DNA of 37,318 nucleotides from Levilactobacillus spicheri DSM 15429 (GTDB taxonomy: Bacteria; Bacillota; Bacilli; Lactobacillales; Lactobacillaceae): NCBI RefSeq assembly GCF_001435095.1, contig NZ_AZFC01000028.1:32828-70145 (forward strand). Reading direction: 5' to 3'. Shown here piece after piece: positions 14,631 through 23,265 of the stretch (positions are counted from its first letter, which is position 1; every line of letters starts with the position of its first letter). The notes below the pieces were generated by a model. That model did no database searches. It had not been told where the DNA came from and saw only the letters and a program-made list of their open reading frames with translations. The translations under genes were made by a program, and so were the position numbers.

Positions 14631-15590
14631 ATGAAAACGGGCTTACTTCTCGTGAACCTCGGCTCCCCGGCCAGCCCCGATACGGCGGCCGTGAAGCGCT
14701 ACCTACGTGAATTTCTAAGCGACCAAAACGTCATTGAGCTGCCCAAGTGGTTCTGGCAGCCCCTGTTGCGGGGCATCATTCTGCCCACGCGGTCGTGGCG
14801 CTCAGCCACCTTTTATCAGCACATCTGGACCCAAAGCGGCTCGCCCCTGATCGCCTACACCCAGCTCATGACCGAACAGGTCCAGCAGGCGCTGCCCGAC
14901 TGGGACGTGCGCTATGCCATGACCTACGGCGAACCGGACATCGGCGATACGCTGCGAGCCATGGCCCAGGACGGGTGCACCCAAACGGTGGTCCTGCCGC
15001 TGTTCCCGCAATACACTCAAAGCACCACCCAGCCGATCATCCAACAGGCCCAGGCGGCCGGCGTACCCATCACCATCGTGCGCCACTTCTACGAGCAACC
15101 GGCCTACCAGCGCATCCTGGCCCGGCAACTCCGTGACACCCTCTCGCAGCGCCAGTACGACGCCGTTTTGTTTAGCTACCACAGCATCCCCACCGCGATG
15201 GTCCGCCACGGCGACCCCTACCAGGCCGAGTGCGAGGCCACCACGGCCGGCGTCCTCGACTACCTGCCGGAGTTATCGCCCGAGCTGGTCACCACGACCT
15301 ACCAGTCCAAGTTCGGCCCGATGCCCTGGCTCAAGCCCTACCTGAAAAACACGCTGATGCAGCTGGTGGAACTGGGCAAACGCAACGTGCTGATCATCAC
15401 CCCGTCGTTTGTCGCCGACTGCCTCGAAACGCTGGAGGAGGACAACGTCCAAAACTACCAGACCTTCAAGGCCAGCGGCGGCGACGTCTACCAACTGGTC
15501 CCACCGATGAACGGGGACCCGGCCTTCAGTCAGTTCTTGGCGGACTTGGCCGTTGCCCAGTTAGGGGGCGCTGCCCATGCCCACGACTAG
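14631..15590 (+). CDS. hemH: Ferrochelatase (coproporphyrin/protoporphyrin type)
   Basis: A 319-residue cytoplasmic enzyme that inserts ferrous iron into a porphyrin. The N-terminus GLLLVNLGSPASPD is typical. The metal-binding catalytic motif SYHSIP places His184 and SFVADCLETLEE places Glu266, matching the His/Glu pair of the Bacillus enzyme. The length is normal for the family (about 310). An AAGGGGGA ribosome binding site precedes the ATG. The gene overlaps mntH by 14 bases. No other haem-synthesis gene is present in the window. In lactobacilli this enzyme is commonly an orphan, so it may act on porphyrin taken up from outside or have a different role in iron handling. Confidence 0.92.
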   Translation: MKTGLLLVNLGSPASPDTAAVKRYLREFLSDQNVIELPKWFWQPLLRGIILPTRSWRSATFYQHIWTQSGSPLIAYTQLMTEQVQQALPDWDVRYAMTYGEPDIGDTLRAMAQDGCTQTVVLPLFPQYTQSTTQPIIQQAQAAGVPITIVRHFYEQPAYQRILARQLRDTLSQRQYDAVLFSYHSIPTAMVRHGDPYQAECEATTAGVLDYLPELSPELVTTTYQSKFGPMPWLKPYLKNTLMQLVELGKRNVLIITPSFVADCLETLEEDNVQNYQTFKASGGDVYQLVPPMNGDPAFSQFLADLAVAQLGGAAHAHD

Positions 15591-16908
15591 ACCCGACCGC
15601 CCCAGCCTGGAAGAGATCAACGCCAGCGTGAAGGTCCCTAGCGCGTACGAAACCGGCTTTCTTCAGAAATTTTTAGCCTACAGCGGGCCCGGCGCCCTGG
15701 TCGCCGTCGGGTACATGGACCCCGGGAACTGGCTGACCTCGTTGGCCGGGGGGCGGCAATTTCGCTACACCCTGCTGGCCGTGCTGTGGCTGGCCATCGT
15801 GGTGGCGATGTTCATGCAGGCCCTGGCCATCAAGCTGGGGGTCGTCTCGCGGTTGGACCTGGCCCAGGCGATTGCCGCGCGGGTGCCCAAGCCCGGGCGC
15901 ATCCTGCTCTGGCTGCTCAACGAGGTGGCCATGATGGCGACCGACCTGACCGGTGTTCTGGGGACCGCCATCGCCCTGAAGCTCCTCTTCGGATTGCCGC
16001 TGCTCTTCGGGATCCTCCTGACGATTCTCGACGTCTTGGTGGTCCTAGTCTTCCTCCGGTTCGGGATTCGGCGCATCGAATTCATCGTGCTGACCGCCAT
16101 CCTGACCGTCGGCGTCATTTTCGGCCTCGAGGTCATCCGGGCTCACCCGCACCTGGGAGCCATCGCGGCCGGGCTGGTGCCGACGCCGCGCCTGGTCACC
16201 AATCACAGCGAACTGGTCTTGAGCCTGGGCATCCTGGGGGCAACCATCATGCCGCACAACCTCTACCTGCACTCGTCACTGGCCCAGAGCCGGCGCTACG
16301 ACTACCACGACCCACACCAGGTCAACGAGGCCCTGCGCTTCGCCCGGTGGGATTCCAACGTCCACCTAGTAGCGGCCCTGATCATCAACGCCCTGCTGTT
16401 GATCCTCGGGGGGACGCTGTTCTGGCACACCGCCGGCCACCTGGCCAGTCTCCAGGACGTCTACCTGGGGCTCAAGGACTCGGCCGTGGTCGGAGTCCTG
16501 GCCAGTCCCGTGATGAGCTGGCTCTTCGCCTTCGCGTTACTGATCACCGGTCTGATCTCGTCGATCACCAGCACGTTGTCCGGGCAAATCGTGATGGAGG
16601 GCTACTTACATATCCGCCTGCCACTCTGGCAACGGCGGCTCCTGACCCGGGCAGTGACCCTGGTGCCGATCCTGCTGGTCGGTTGGTGGGTCGGCTTTCA
16701 AGACCAGGCCTTCGAGCAAATGATCGTCTACGCCCAGATTGCCCTTAGCATCGCCCTGCCGTTCACGCTGTTCCCGTTGATTCGCCTGACCAGCGACGAT
16801 ACCCTCATGGGACCGCACGTCAACCACCGCGGAACGCAATTACTGGGCTACGCACTGGCCGGCGTCATCACCGTACTGAACTTGGAACTGATTGGGTCGC
16901 TGTTTTAG
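15577..16908 (+). CDS. mntH: Nramp family divalent metal (manganese) transporter
   Basis: A 443-residue membrane protein of the Nramp family; it imports Mn2+ (and Fe2+) with protons. About eleven hydrophobic helices are visible. The diagnostic DPGNW of helix 1 (Asp48, Asn51) and MPHN of helix 6 are present, as are NEVAMMATDLTGVLG in helix 3 and the LYLHSSL that follows MPHN. The start overlaps the end of the ferrochelatase gene and has a TTAGGGGG ribosome binding site inside it, so the two are co-translated. Lactobacilli hold high manganese and often have several mntH genes. No adjacent MntR gene is visible. Confidence 0.94.
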   Translation: MPTTRPDRPSLEEINASVKVPSAYETGFLQKFLAYSGPGALVAVGYMDPGNWLTSLAGGRQFRYTLLAVLWLAIVVAMFMQALAIKLGVVSRLDLAQAIAARVPKPGRILLWLLNEVAMMATDLTGVLGTAIALKLLFGLPLLFGILLTILDVLVVLVFLRFGIRRIEFIVLTAILTVGVIFGLEVIRAHPHLGAIAAGLVPTPRLVTNHSELVLSLGILGATIMPHNLYLHSSLAQSRRYDYHDPHQVNEALRFARWDSNVHLVAALIINALLLILGGTLFWHTAGHLASLQDVYLGLKDSAVVGVLASPVMSWLFAFALLITGLISSITSTLSGQIVMEGYLHIRLPLWQRRLLTRAVTLVPILLVGWWVGFQDQAFEQMIVYAQIALSIALPFTLFPLIRLTSDDTLMGPHVNHRGTQLLGYALAGVITVLNLELIGSLF

Positions 16909-16920
16909 CAACCCAATATC

Positions 16921-16962
16921 AAAAAGCTGATCCTGGCAACAATCTGTCAGGATCAGCTTTTT
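16921..16962. terminator. Bidirectional terminator between mntH and the oxidoreductase gene
   Basis: Perfect 15-bp stem, AAAAAGCTGATCCTG (16921-16935) with 16948-16962, 12-base loop. It serves mntH from the left and the leftward gene ending at 16975 from the right. Confidence 0.95.
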
Positions 16963-16974
16963 ATAAACTGAACT

Positions 16975-17946
16975 TCAATCGAAACGGACGACCAGCTTGC
17001 CGACCACCCGATGGTCCTTGATCCGCTGCAGCCCCGTCCCCAGGTCTGCCGGTGTCAGAATCTGGGTGACCAACGGATCAACCTGCTTCTGGGCGACCCG
17101 GGCCAGCAGGTCGGCCGTCATCCGCCCGAGATCGGCGACCTGCGCGGGATCACCACTCCGGTGGGCGCCACCCAGGTCCAGATTGCTGACGGTCAGGGCC
17201 TGCGCCGGGTCGACCTGCGTGGGCGTGTCCAACACACAGACCAACTGGCCGTTATAGGCCAACCGCGGCAGATCTTTCTCCGGATGACCAATCGTGTTCA
17301 CCACGAGATCCACCCCGTGACCCGCCGTTAATCGTCGGACCTCCCGGGTCACGTTCACCTGCCGGTAATCCAGGCAGGCGTCCGGGTGTAGCGGGGCCAC
17401 GAAGGCCTGTTTCCCGGCCGACACCGTTGTCAAGACCCGTTTACCCGCCGCCTTGGCCAGCTGCAGGGCCATACTACCGACACCCCCGGCGCCCGCGTGG
17501 ATCAGGACGGTCCGGACGTTCGCCAAATTAGCCTTGCGGAACAGGGCTTGGTAGGCGGTCAGCCCGGCACACAGGCTGCCGGCGGCCTGCTCAAAGCTCA
17601 CGCCCACCGGAATGGGTGCCAGTGCGGCGGCCGTGGCGACCACGCTCTCGGCAAAGGCCCCGTTCACCGCCAGGTTGCCGTGACCACAGACCCGTTGCCC
17701 CGGTTGAAAGGCGGTTACGCCCGGTCCGACCTGCTGAATCACGCCGGCAACGTCCAGGCCCAGGGTGTGGGGGAACGTCCAGGCGGCAACCCCCTCCTCG
17801 ACCACCTTGTAGTCGACCGGATTCAGGCCGACCGCGCGGGTTCGAATCAAGACCTCGCCGGCGCCGGGCGTGGGCACCGGCCGCTCCTGCCAGACCAACC
17901 CGTCAATTGTTCGGCTGGTCGCCGTGGGAACCACGAATGCTTGCAT
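16975..17946 (-). CDS. Zinc-free quinone oxidoreductase-like protein (MDR superfamily)
   Basis: A 323-residue cytoplasmic oxidoreductase of the medium-chain dehydrogenase superfamily. The N-terminal GroES-like domain has LGLDVAGVIQQVG. The cofactor-binding Rossmann motif is AGAGGVGSMALQLAK (about residues 150-164), typical of NADPH-dependent quinone oxidoreductases. The zinc-ligand pattern of alcohol dehydrogenases is absent. LNPVDYKV and GNLAVNGAFAE are further family marks. An AAAGGATGG ribosome binding site precedes the start. It is a single leftward gene between two terminators. Substrate unknown; quinones or reactive enones are usual. Confidence 0.88.
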   Translation of the reverse strand: MQAFVVPTATSRTIDGLVWQERPVPTPGAGEVLIRTRAVGLNPVDYKVVEEGVAAWTFPHTLGLDVAGVIQQVGPGVTAFQPGQRVCGHGNLAVNGAFAESVVATAAALAPIPVGVSFEQAAGSLCAGLTAYQALFRKANLANVRTVLIHAGAGGVGSMALQLAKAAGKRVLTTVSAGKQAFVAPLHPDACLDYRQVNVTREVRRLTAGHGVDLVVNTIGHPEKDLPRLAYNGQLVCVLDTPTQVDPAQALTVSNLDLGGAHRSGDPAQVADLGRMTADLLARVAQKQVDPLVTQILTPADLGTGLQRIKDHRVVGKLVVRFD

Positions 17947-18014
17947 TGTTCGTCCATCCTTTCTGTGACGCGTTTAGTCCCATTGTACGCGCCAATCGCG
18001 TCGCCCGCACCATC

Positions 18015-18065
18015 AAAAAAGCCGCGTTGACTCAACTCTGAAGAGTTCAGCCAACGCGGCTTTCG
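18015..18065. terminator. Terminator of xfp, possibly bidirectional
   Basis: AAAGCCGCGTTG (18018-18029) pairs with CAACGCGGCTTT (18052-18063), with inner AACTC/GAGTT extending the stem. Six A's at 18015-18020 give T's on the minus strand, the direction of xfp. Confidence 0.93.
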
Positions 18066-18105
18066 TTTTCATTCAGTTTAAGCAGCCATCACGGCAATCG
18101 TGAGA

Positions 18106-20493
18106 TTACTTGAGTGGCTTCCATTGCCAGTCGTTAACCTCTGGCAAGTCGGTCCCAACTTCACGAATGTAGGCATTGTGCTTAGCCACCATGTCTTCCA
18201 TCCGTTGTGCGAAGTAAGCGCCCTTAACGGCGTACTCTGGGATGTCATTGACCGCTTCTTCAGCCAAGTGGAACCGGTCCAGATGGTTGAGAACCCGCAT
18301 GTCAAATGGCGTGGTGATATCACCGTTTTCACGGTAACCATGAACGTGTAAGTTGTGGTTGTGACGGTCGAAGAACAAGCCCTTGATCATGTCTTCGAAG
18401 CCGTGCCATGCAAAGATGACTGGCTTGTCGGTCGTGAACAGACGGTCGAATTCTTCGTCGGAGATTGCCCGTGGATCCAACTTCGGTGAACGCAGCTTCA
18501 AGATGTCGACCACGTTGATGAAGCGAATCTTCATTTCTGGGAATTCGTCATGCAAGATGGAGATCGCAGCTAAGGATTCCCAAGTTGGTTCCGTCCCGGC
18601 AGCCGCAAAGACAACGTCTGGTTCTTGACCTTGGTCGGTCGAAGCCCAGTCGATGTAGCCTAACCCGTTGTTGACCAAGTTCGTGGCTTCATCAATGGAG
18701 AACCATTGTGGCCGTGGGTGCTTGGACGTCACGATCAGGTTGATCTTGCTGCGACTCTGGAAGGCCACGTTCCCAACGGCCAACAGGGTGTTGGCATCGG
18801 CTGGCAAGTATTCCCGAATTAATTCAGGCTTCTTTTCAGCCAAGTGCGTCAACATACCTGGGTCTTGGTGCGTGTAACCGTTGTGGTCTTGTTGGAACAC
18901 AGTTGACGTGTCGATGAAGTTCAAGGATGGGTAATCGTGCCGCCAGTCTTGTTCAGCAGCCTTCCGCAACCACTTCATGTGTTGCGTCAACATGGAGTCA
19001 ACGACCCGACCGAAGGATTCGTAAGTGGCGAAGAAGCCGTGACGACCGGTCAGAACATAGCCTTCCAACCAACCTTCAGCTTGGTGTTCGGACAGTTGTG
19101 AGTCGATGATCCGGCCTTGTGGGGCCATGTTTTCATCGTTTGGTTCGTGGATGTCTTCTTCCCATTGACGCTTCCCGTAATCCAGAGCAGCGTACAACCG
19201 GTTAGACTTGGTTTCGTCAGGTCCGAAGCCCCGGAAGTTATTCGGGTTCAACTTCATGACGTCCGCCAGGTATTGCGACCAGACTAACATGTCTTGCGCA
19301 ATCGTCTTACCGTGTTCCGTGGTGTCGACCGCGTACTTCTTGTAGTCAGGCAGCTTCAAAGGTTCTGGCTTGATCCCACCATTGGTGATTGGGTTCATGG
19401 CCATCCGTTGGTCACCCTTAGGCGCCATGTCACGGATTTCTTCCTTCACAGAACCGTCTTCGTTAAAGAGTTCTTCTGGCTTGTAAGACTTCAACCAGTT
19501 GACCAATAAGTCGGCGTGTTCCATGTCACCAGCAGCAACTGGAATTGGCACTTGGTGCGCACGGAAGGAGCCTTCGATTGGGTTGCCGTCCAAGTCGTGC
19601 TTTGGACCCGTCCAGCCCTTAGGGGAACGGAAGACGATCATTGGCCAGTGTGGCAACGTGTTATCGTTGTTCTCACGAGCGTTCTTTTGGATGGCCTGAA
19701 TCTTTTCGATGGCTTCATCCATGGTCTTGGCCATGTCTTCAGTGACCCGCATGTAGTCGGTATCGTTTTCGTCGATTTCGACGAAGTGTGGTTCCCAACC
19801 CATGCCCTTGAAGTATTCGGTGAGTTCTTCATCGGACATCCGGGAAAGGATCGTTGGGTTAGAAATCTTGAACCCGTTCATGTTGATGATTGGCAGAACC
19901 GCACCATCTTTGATTGGGTTAATGAACTTGTCAGAGAACCATGAAGCGGCCAATGGGCCAGTTTCAGCTTCCCCATCACCAATTTCAACAGCGGCGATGA
20001 CGTCGGGGTTGTCTAAGATTGCCCCAGTCCCGTGAGACAAGCTGTAGCCAAGTTCCCCACCTTCGTGGATGGAACCTGGGGTCTCAGGAGCGGCATGGGA
20101 AGCAACACCACCTGGGAAGGAGAATTGCTTGAACAGACGCTTCAGGCCTTGTTCGTCTTGAGAAATGTTTGGATAAATTTCACTGTAGCTACCATCAAGA
20201 TATGAGTTAGAAACCATCACTTGGCCACCGTGACCTGAACCTTCAATGTAGAACATGTTCAGATCATACTTTTGAATGACCCGGTTTAAGTTTGCATAGA
20301 TAAAGTTCTGCGAAACAATGGTGCCCCAATGTCCGATAGGCTTGATCTTAACGTCATCAGAAGTCAGGTCACGCTTTAACAGCGGGTTGTCACGCAAGAA
20401 CAATTGACCAACAGAAAGGTAGTTGGCTGCGCGCCAGTACTTGTCAACGCCTTCCAAGTATTGCTTGGAGTCGTAGTTCGTCTTTGCTGCCAT
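18106..20493 (-). CDS. xfp: Xylulose-5-phosphate/fructose-6-phosphate phosphoketolase
   Basis: A 795-residue thiamine-diphosphate enzyme that splits xylulose-5-phosphate with phosphate into acetyl phosphate and glyceraldehyde-3-phosphate. It is the key step of heterolactic fermentation. Diagnostic stretches are KPIGHWGT near residue 51, IEGSGHGGQ near 83, [18 protein letters not shown] near 132 and [11 protein letters not shown] for the cofactor site near residue 171. Length is full for the family. An AAGAAGGAG ribosome binding site precedes the ATG. The gene uses a very narrow codon set (AAG, AAC, GAA, TTG), the mark of a very highly expressed gene, and differs in base use from its GC-rich neighbours. 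It is a single-gene unit with its own promoter and terminator. Confidence 0.98.
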   Translation of the reverse strand: MAAKTNYDSKQYLEGVDKYWRAANYLSVGQLFLRDNPLLKRDLTSDDVKIKPIGHWGTIVSQNFIYANLNRVIQKYDLNMFYIEGSGHGGQVMVSNSYLDGSYSEIYPNISQDEQGLKRLFKQFSFPGGVASHAAPETPGSIHEGGELGYSLSHGTGAILDNPDVIAAVEIGDGEAETGPLAASWFSDKFINPIKDGAVLPIINMNGFKISNPTILSRMSDEELTEYFKGMGWEPHFVEIDENDTDYMRVTEDMAKTMDEAIEKIQAIQKNARENNDNTLPHWPMIVFRSPKGWTGPKHDLDGNPIEGSFRAHQVPIPVAAGDMEHADLLVNWLKSYKPEELFNEDGSVKEEIRDMAPKGDQRMAMNPITNGGIKPEPLKLPDYKKYAVDTTEHGKTIAQDMLVWSQYLADVMKLNPNNFRGFGPDETKSNRLYAALDYGKRQWEEDIHEPNDENMAPQGRIIDSQLSEHQAEGWLEGYVLTGRHGFFATYESFGRVVDSMLTQHMKWLRKAAEQDWRHDYPSLNFIDTSTVFQQDHNGYTHQDPGMLTHLAEKKPELIREYLPADANTLLAVGNVAFQSRSKINLIVTSKHPRPQWFSIDEATNLVNNGLGYIDWASTDQGQEPDVVFAAAGTEPTWESLAAISILHDEFPEMKIRFINVVDILKLRSPKLDPRAISDEEFDRLFTTDKPVIFAWHGFEDMIKGLFFDRHNHNLHVHGYRENGDITTPFDMRVLNHLDRFHLAEEAVNDIPEYAVKGAYFAQRMEDMVAKHNAYIREVGTDLPEVNDWQWKPLK

Positions 20494-20597
20494 GTAATTA
20501 ACACTCCTTCTTTGAAATCGTCACTGCATAATCTAGTTGATAGAAAATGTGTAAAATTTATCTCGTATTGAATACCGGGATGTTTTTTACAGTCCCT

Positions 20598-20625
20598 ATC
20601 TTACAACGTTTTAGATAAAAGTCAA
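20598..20625 (-). promoter_or_regulatory. Promoter of xfp
   Basis: Minus strand: TTGACT (20620-20625), 16-base spacer, TAAGAT (20598-20603). This gives a leader of about 100 bases before the xfp ATG, containing a small palindrome GTATTGAATAC (20565-20575). Confidence 0.7.
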
Positions 20626-20956
20626 CCTTTTAGCAAATTGATACGGTCCAATTATATAAAACGCAGGCCCACGACCGGGTCGGCCCCCTTTATTATGCCA
20701 AGAATCACGGTCAAAAGCGACGAAAGCGGCTCACCCCGACCATTTTCCTGACAGAATCCCGCACCATCCCCATTCTCGACGAACACCGGAAAAAATGCAC
20801 CCGCTTTGTCTTCGTTGCGCTGGTCGCCGAAGAAATACGGTTGGTGGGAGCCAGCGCTCCACGCCGGCGAACAAGCTGGCCGTAGTGGGCACGCCCATCC
20901 AAAGTGATTCGGGTCAAAATAATGGGTGTCATCCTTGATAATCTCTTATTAGCCAA
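20626..20956. other. Intergenic region between xfp and the secreted matrixin-like gene
   Basis: Apart from the GC-rich motif copy at 20854-20895, I see nothing here that I can support. A minus-strand frame at 20711-20977 and plus-strand frames lack ribosome binding sites and resemble no known protein. It may be decayed repeat or gene sequence. Confidence 0.35.
20854..20895 (+). repeat. GC-rich repeat motif with truncated structured element
   Basis: CGCTCCACGCCGGCGAAC is followed after a short gap by GTGGGCACG, the linker found in the full three-stem elements. The similarity then stops, so this looks like a decayed or truncated copy of the A/B type. Confidence 0.65.
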
Positions 20957-20993
20957 TAAAAAAGAACGAGATATCACTCGCTCTCTTTTGCAA
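20957..20993 (-). terminator. Terminator of the matrixin-like gene
   Basis: On the minus strand AGAGCGAG and CTCGTTCT pair (one G-T) across a short loop, followed by six T's (A's at 20957-20962 on plus). It lies just after the stop codon at 21012. Confidence 0.75.
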
Positions 20994-21011
20994 ACTATTA
21001 ATAACGATCGA

Positions 21012-21599
21012 TTACTTAACGTGAGCGTATGCTTGTGCCAAGCCTAACTTATCACCCGATGATAAGTTTGCATGCCACTCATTCCAATTCATCATACTCC
21101 CCTTAATGTTATTGGATTCGTTAAGACCCAGCCCGAATGCAATCACTGCGGTTGCGTATTTCACTTCCAGGTCCGTACCACTAACGACGAGATTATCCTT
21201 TTCAATATAAACTTGTTTCCCACTAACTTTTTGGCTCAATCGTAAATGCATCTTTTTAATGACCTTTTTACTCCCGCTTCCTGAACCCTTATACGGCAAC
21301 GTAGCATCCTTGCCTTTGAATTTTACAACCGTGCTCATCGTCATTTTGGCCTTTTTCTTCGATGTTGCCTTTAATTTGATCGTCCCGTTGTGATCGAATT
21401 TATGAATGGCTTTAGTCCAAACCTTTTTCCAATGCTTGGACGACCCGTTTATATGATATGTAATTGTGCGTGAAGTAAAGTGACCGTAACTTGGCGAAGC
21501 CGTTGCCGCATTCGCTTGGGTTACTCCGCCAAACGTAAGCATTCCCATGACGACGGCACCCGTAATAGCGAGCTTCTTCAATAATTGCTTTTTTAACAT
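21012..21599 (-). CDS. Secreted matrixin-like protein lacking the zinc site
   Basis: A 195-residue exported protein. The signal peptide has a basic start (MLKKQLLKK), a hydrophobic core and a cleavage site after ANA at residue 31. The mature part resembles the small matrixin-type (M10-like) metalloproteases of lactobacilli: TITYHINGSSKHWKKVWTKAI, a lysine-rich strand region, and YATAVIAFGLGLNESNN followed by the Met-turn SMM (168-170). The zinc motif HExxHxxGxxH would fall at 151-161, but here reads A-V-x-x-F-x-x-G-x-x-E: all three His and the catalytic Glu are missing. It is therefore probably a non-enzymatic relative, perhaps a binding or wall-associated protein. The ribosome binding site is AAAGGGGAA. 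The gene is less GC-rich than its neighbours. Confidence 0.8.
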   Translation of the reverse strand: MLKKQLLKKLAITGAVVMGMLTFGGVTQANAATASPSYGHFTSRTITYHINGSSKHWKKVWTKAIHKFDHNGTIKLKATSKKKAKMTMSTVVKFKGKDATLPYKGSGSGSKKVIKKMHLRLSQKVSGKQVYIEKDNLVVSGTDLEVKYATAVIAFGLGLNESNNIKGSMMNWNEWHANLSSGDKLGLAQAYAHVK

Positions 21600-21768
21600 G
21601 ATAGTTCCCCTTTCGGACGTTTAATATGGCCAGAATATCACAGAGGGGCGACATAATATGGCGTCTCGAAAATTAAGCATTAAGAGAATTCTGAGTCATC
21701 CTCAGTGTTGATCTGGGCGCCAATCAGGAGCGTCCATTTGGGTAACGCAAAGGTCCTTGAAAAATCAC
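21600..21768. other. Spacer upstream of the matrixin-like gene
   Basis: Holds the ribosome binding site and presumably the promoter of the leftward matrixin-like gene. I cannot pick a convincing -35/-10 pair. No gene is seen. Confidence 0.3.
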
Positions 21769-21798
21769 AAAAAAAAGACCAGCCACGCCAGTTTGGTC
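21769..21798 (-). terminator. Probable terminator of the GntR/UTRA regulator gene
   Basis: GACCA (21777-21781) and TGGTC (21794-21798) form a short stem, with eight A's at 21769-21776 (T's on the minus strand). The stem is short, so confidence is limited. Confidence 0.5.
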
Positions 21799-21878
21799 GT
21801 GATCGGTCATTCGAAATTAACCAATGAATATCTGTTTTGGGTGCATTTTTTCGACCCGTTACCAACACCTCAGCCCGC

Positions 21879-22604
21879 CTATTCCTCGTCCAGAGAGACG
21901 AAGGTGTTATAGTTCAGGTACCGGTAGTGCAGGCGCATGTTCGAGACTTCGAACGGCGTGCCGTCGTCCAGGAAGAAGATGCCTTCCATGATGCCCACGG
22001 GTTCCACCGGCTTGAGCTTCAGCAGGTGCTGGTCGTCCGCGGTCGACGGGGCCGCCTGGATCGACATGAACGACTTGGTCACAACCTTGCCCTGGCTCTC
22101 CAGGTAATTGAAGATAGAGCTCGCGACCGTTTGCTGCGAAAGGTTCGGGGCGATCTTGATGGGGATGTACCCCGTTTCGATCATGAACGGCTGGTCGTTG
22201 AATAACCGCAGCCGCTTGATCTCGTACACAAAGTCGCCGGGATTCAAGAACAGATCCTGCTGAATCTCCGGGCTGGCCGGCACCACGTTAAAGTTCAATA
22301 ACCGGATGCCCGGCGTGTTGCCTGCCGACTTCATGCTGTCCGTAATTCCCAAATTTGAGCCTTCATATTGAAAAATTGTTTGATTTTTCATATATAATGG
22401 GTTTATAAAGGTTCCAGAACCCCGTTTTTTAAAGATGATTCCCTGATTCGCTAGGATGCTCAGCGCCCGCTTCACGGAACTGCGACTCACACCGTAAGTT
22501 TCGCTCAGGCTTCGTTCGTCGGGCAACCGCTTATTAGGAAATTCATTGTGGTGGATGCGCTGCTTCAAATCGCGCATGACCTGTCGATAGACTAAATCTG
22601 CCAT
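21879..22604 (-). CDS. GntR family regulator with UTRA ligand domain (HutC type)
   Basis: A 241-residue DNA-binding regulator. The N-terminal winged helix (residues 1-70) has the GntR core LPDERSLSETYGVSRSSVKR and the wing GIIFKKRGSGTF. The C-terminal UTRA domain (about 95-235) has VYEIKRLRLFNDQPFMIETG and FEVSNMRLHYR, typical of regulators that sense sugar phosphates or related metabolites. A GAGGAG ribosome binding site precedes the ATG at 22604. It stands alone with no catabolic gene beside it, so its target is unknown. Confidence 0.9.
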   Translation of the reverse strand: MADLVYRQVMRDLKQRIHHNEFPNKRLPDERSLSETYGVSRSSVKRALSILANQGIIFKKRGSGTFINPLYMKNQTIFQYEGSNLGITDSMKSAGNTPGIRLLNFNVVPASPEIQQDLFLNPGDFVYEIKRLRLFNDQPFMIETGYIPIKIAPNLSQQTVASSIFNYLESQGKVVTKSFMSIQAAPSTADDQHLLKLKPVEPVGIMEGIFFLDDGTPFEVSNMRLHYRYLNYNTFVSLDEE

Positions 22605-22704
22605 GATATCTCCTCATTACTGATCAACTAGACGCTTCTCTGTGTTAGAGTATAACAGGTTTTGCGGGTAGTGTCTGCTTTTTGCTTAAAAACGACCGTC
22701 CCAC

Positions 22705-22733
22705 TTATTTTTAAAGAGCGGTCCAATTATAAT
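22705..22733 (+). promoter_or_regulatory. Promoter of the ebsC-like gene
   Basis: A perfect TATAAT at 22728-22733 with a weak TTATTT at 22706-22711 (16-base spacer), 26 bases before the ATG at 22759. Confidence 0.5.
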
Positions 22734-22758
22734 TCTTCGATTCGAAAGGTGATGCCAG

Positions 22759-23262
22759 ATGGCAAAGAAAAAGAAAGCCAAACGTTTGCACAAGACGTTG
22801 GTTGAACAGATTCTCGATAAGAACAAGGTCCCTTACAAACAGTACGAGTTCGCGACCCACATGGCGGGTGACACGGCGCAAATGGACGTCGATCACGCCG
22901 AAGTCGACGAGCACCGTATCTACAAGACCCTGGTCTTGGGTGGCAACGTGACCGGGCCGCTGGTCGGCGTCGTGCCGATCGACGAACACCTGGACGAAAA
23001 GAAGCTGGCCAAGGCCTCCGGTAACAAGAAGGTCGACATGATCCCGCTGAAGAACCTGCTCAAGACCACCGGTTACGAGCACGGGGCCAACACCCCGGTC
23101 GGTATCTGGGAAAAGAAGCAGTTTCCCATTTACCTAGACCAGACGGCGCACGAACAGGGACAGATCCTGGTCTCTTCGGGCCAAATCGGCCGTTCCGTCG
23201 AAGTCAACGCGGATGACCTGGCGACGCTGGTTCACGGGACCTTCACCGACCTGCTGGAGTAA
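22759..23262 (+). CDS. ybaK: YbaK/EbsC-type aminoacyl-tRNA deacylase
   Basis: A 167-residue cytoplasmic protein of the YbaK/ProX family. Members hydrolyse mischarged Cys-tRNA(Pro). Family marks include a basic N-terminus, RIYKTLVLGGNV near residue 53 (the substrate Lys lies in this motif), VVPIDEHLDEKKLAKASGNKKVDM and the closing GQILVSSGQIGRSVEV. GAAAGGTGATG provides the ribosome binding site. The membrane protein gene downstream starts three bases after the stop, so the two form an operon. Confidence 0.88.
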   Translation: MAKKKKAKRLHKTLVEQILDKNKVPYKQYEFATHMAGDTAQMDVDHAEVDEHRIYKTLVLGGNVTGPLVGVVPIDEHLDEKKLAKASGNKKVDMIPLKNLLKTTGYEHGANTPVGIWEKKQFPIYLDQTAHEQGQILVSSGQIGRSVEVNADDLATLVHGTFTDLLE

Positions 23263-23265
23263 TCC

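Noticed and set aside
20711..20977. 88-codon minus-strand frame between xfp and the matrixin-like gene.
   Set aside because: Overlaps a repeat fragment and a terminator, no ribosome binding site, low-complexity basic composition.
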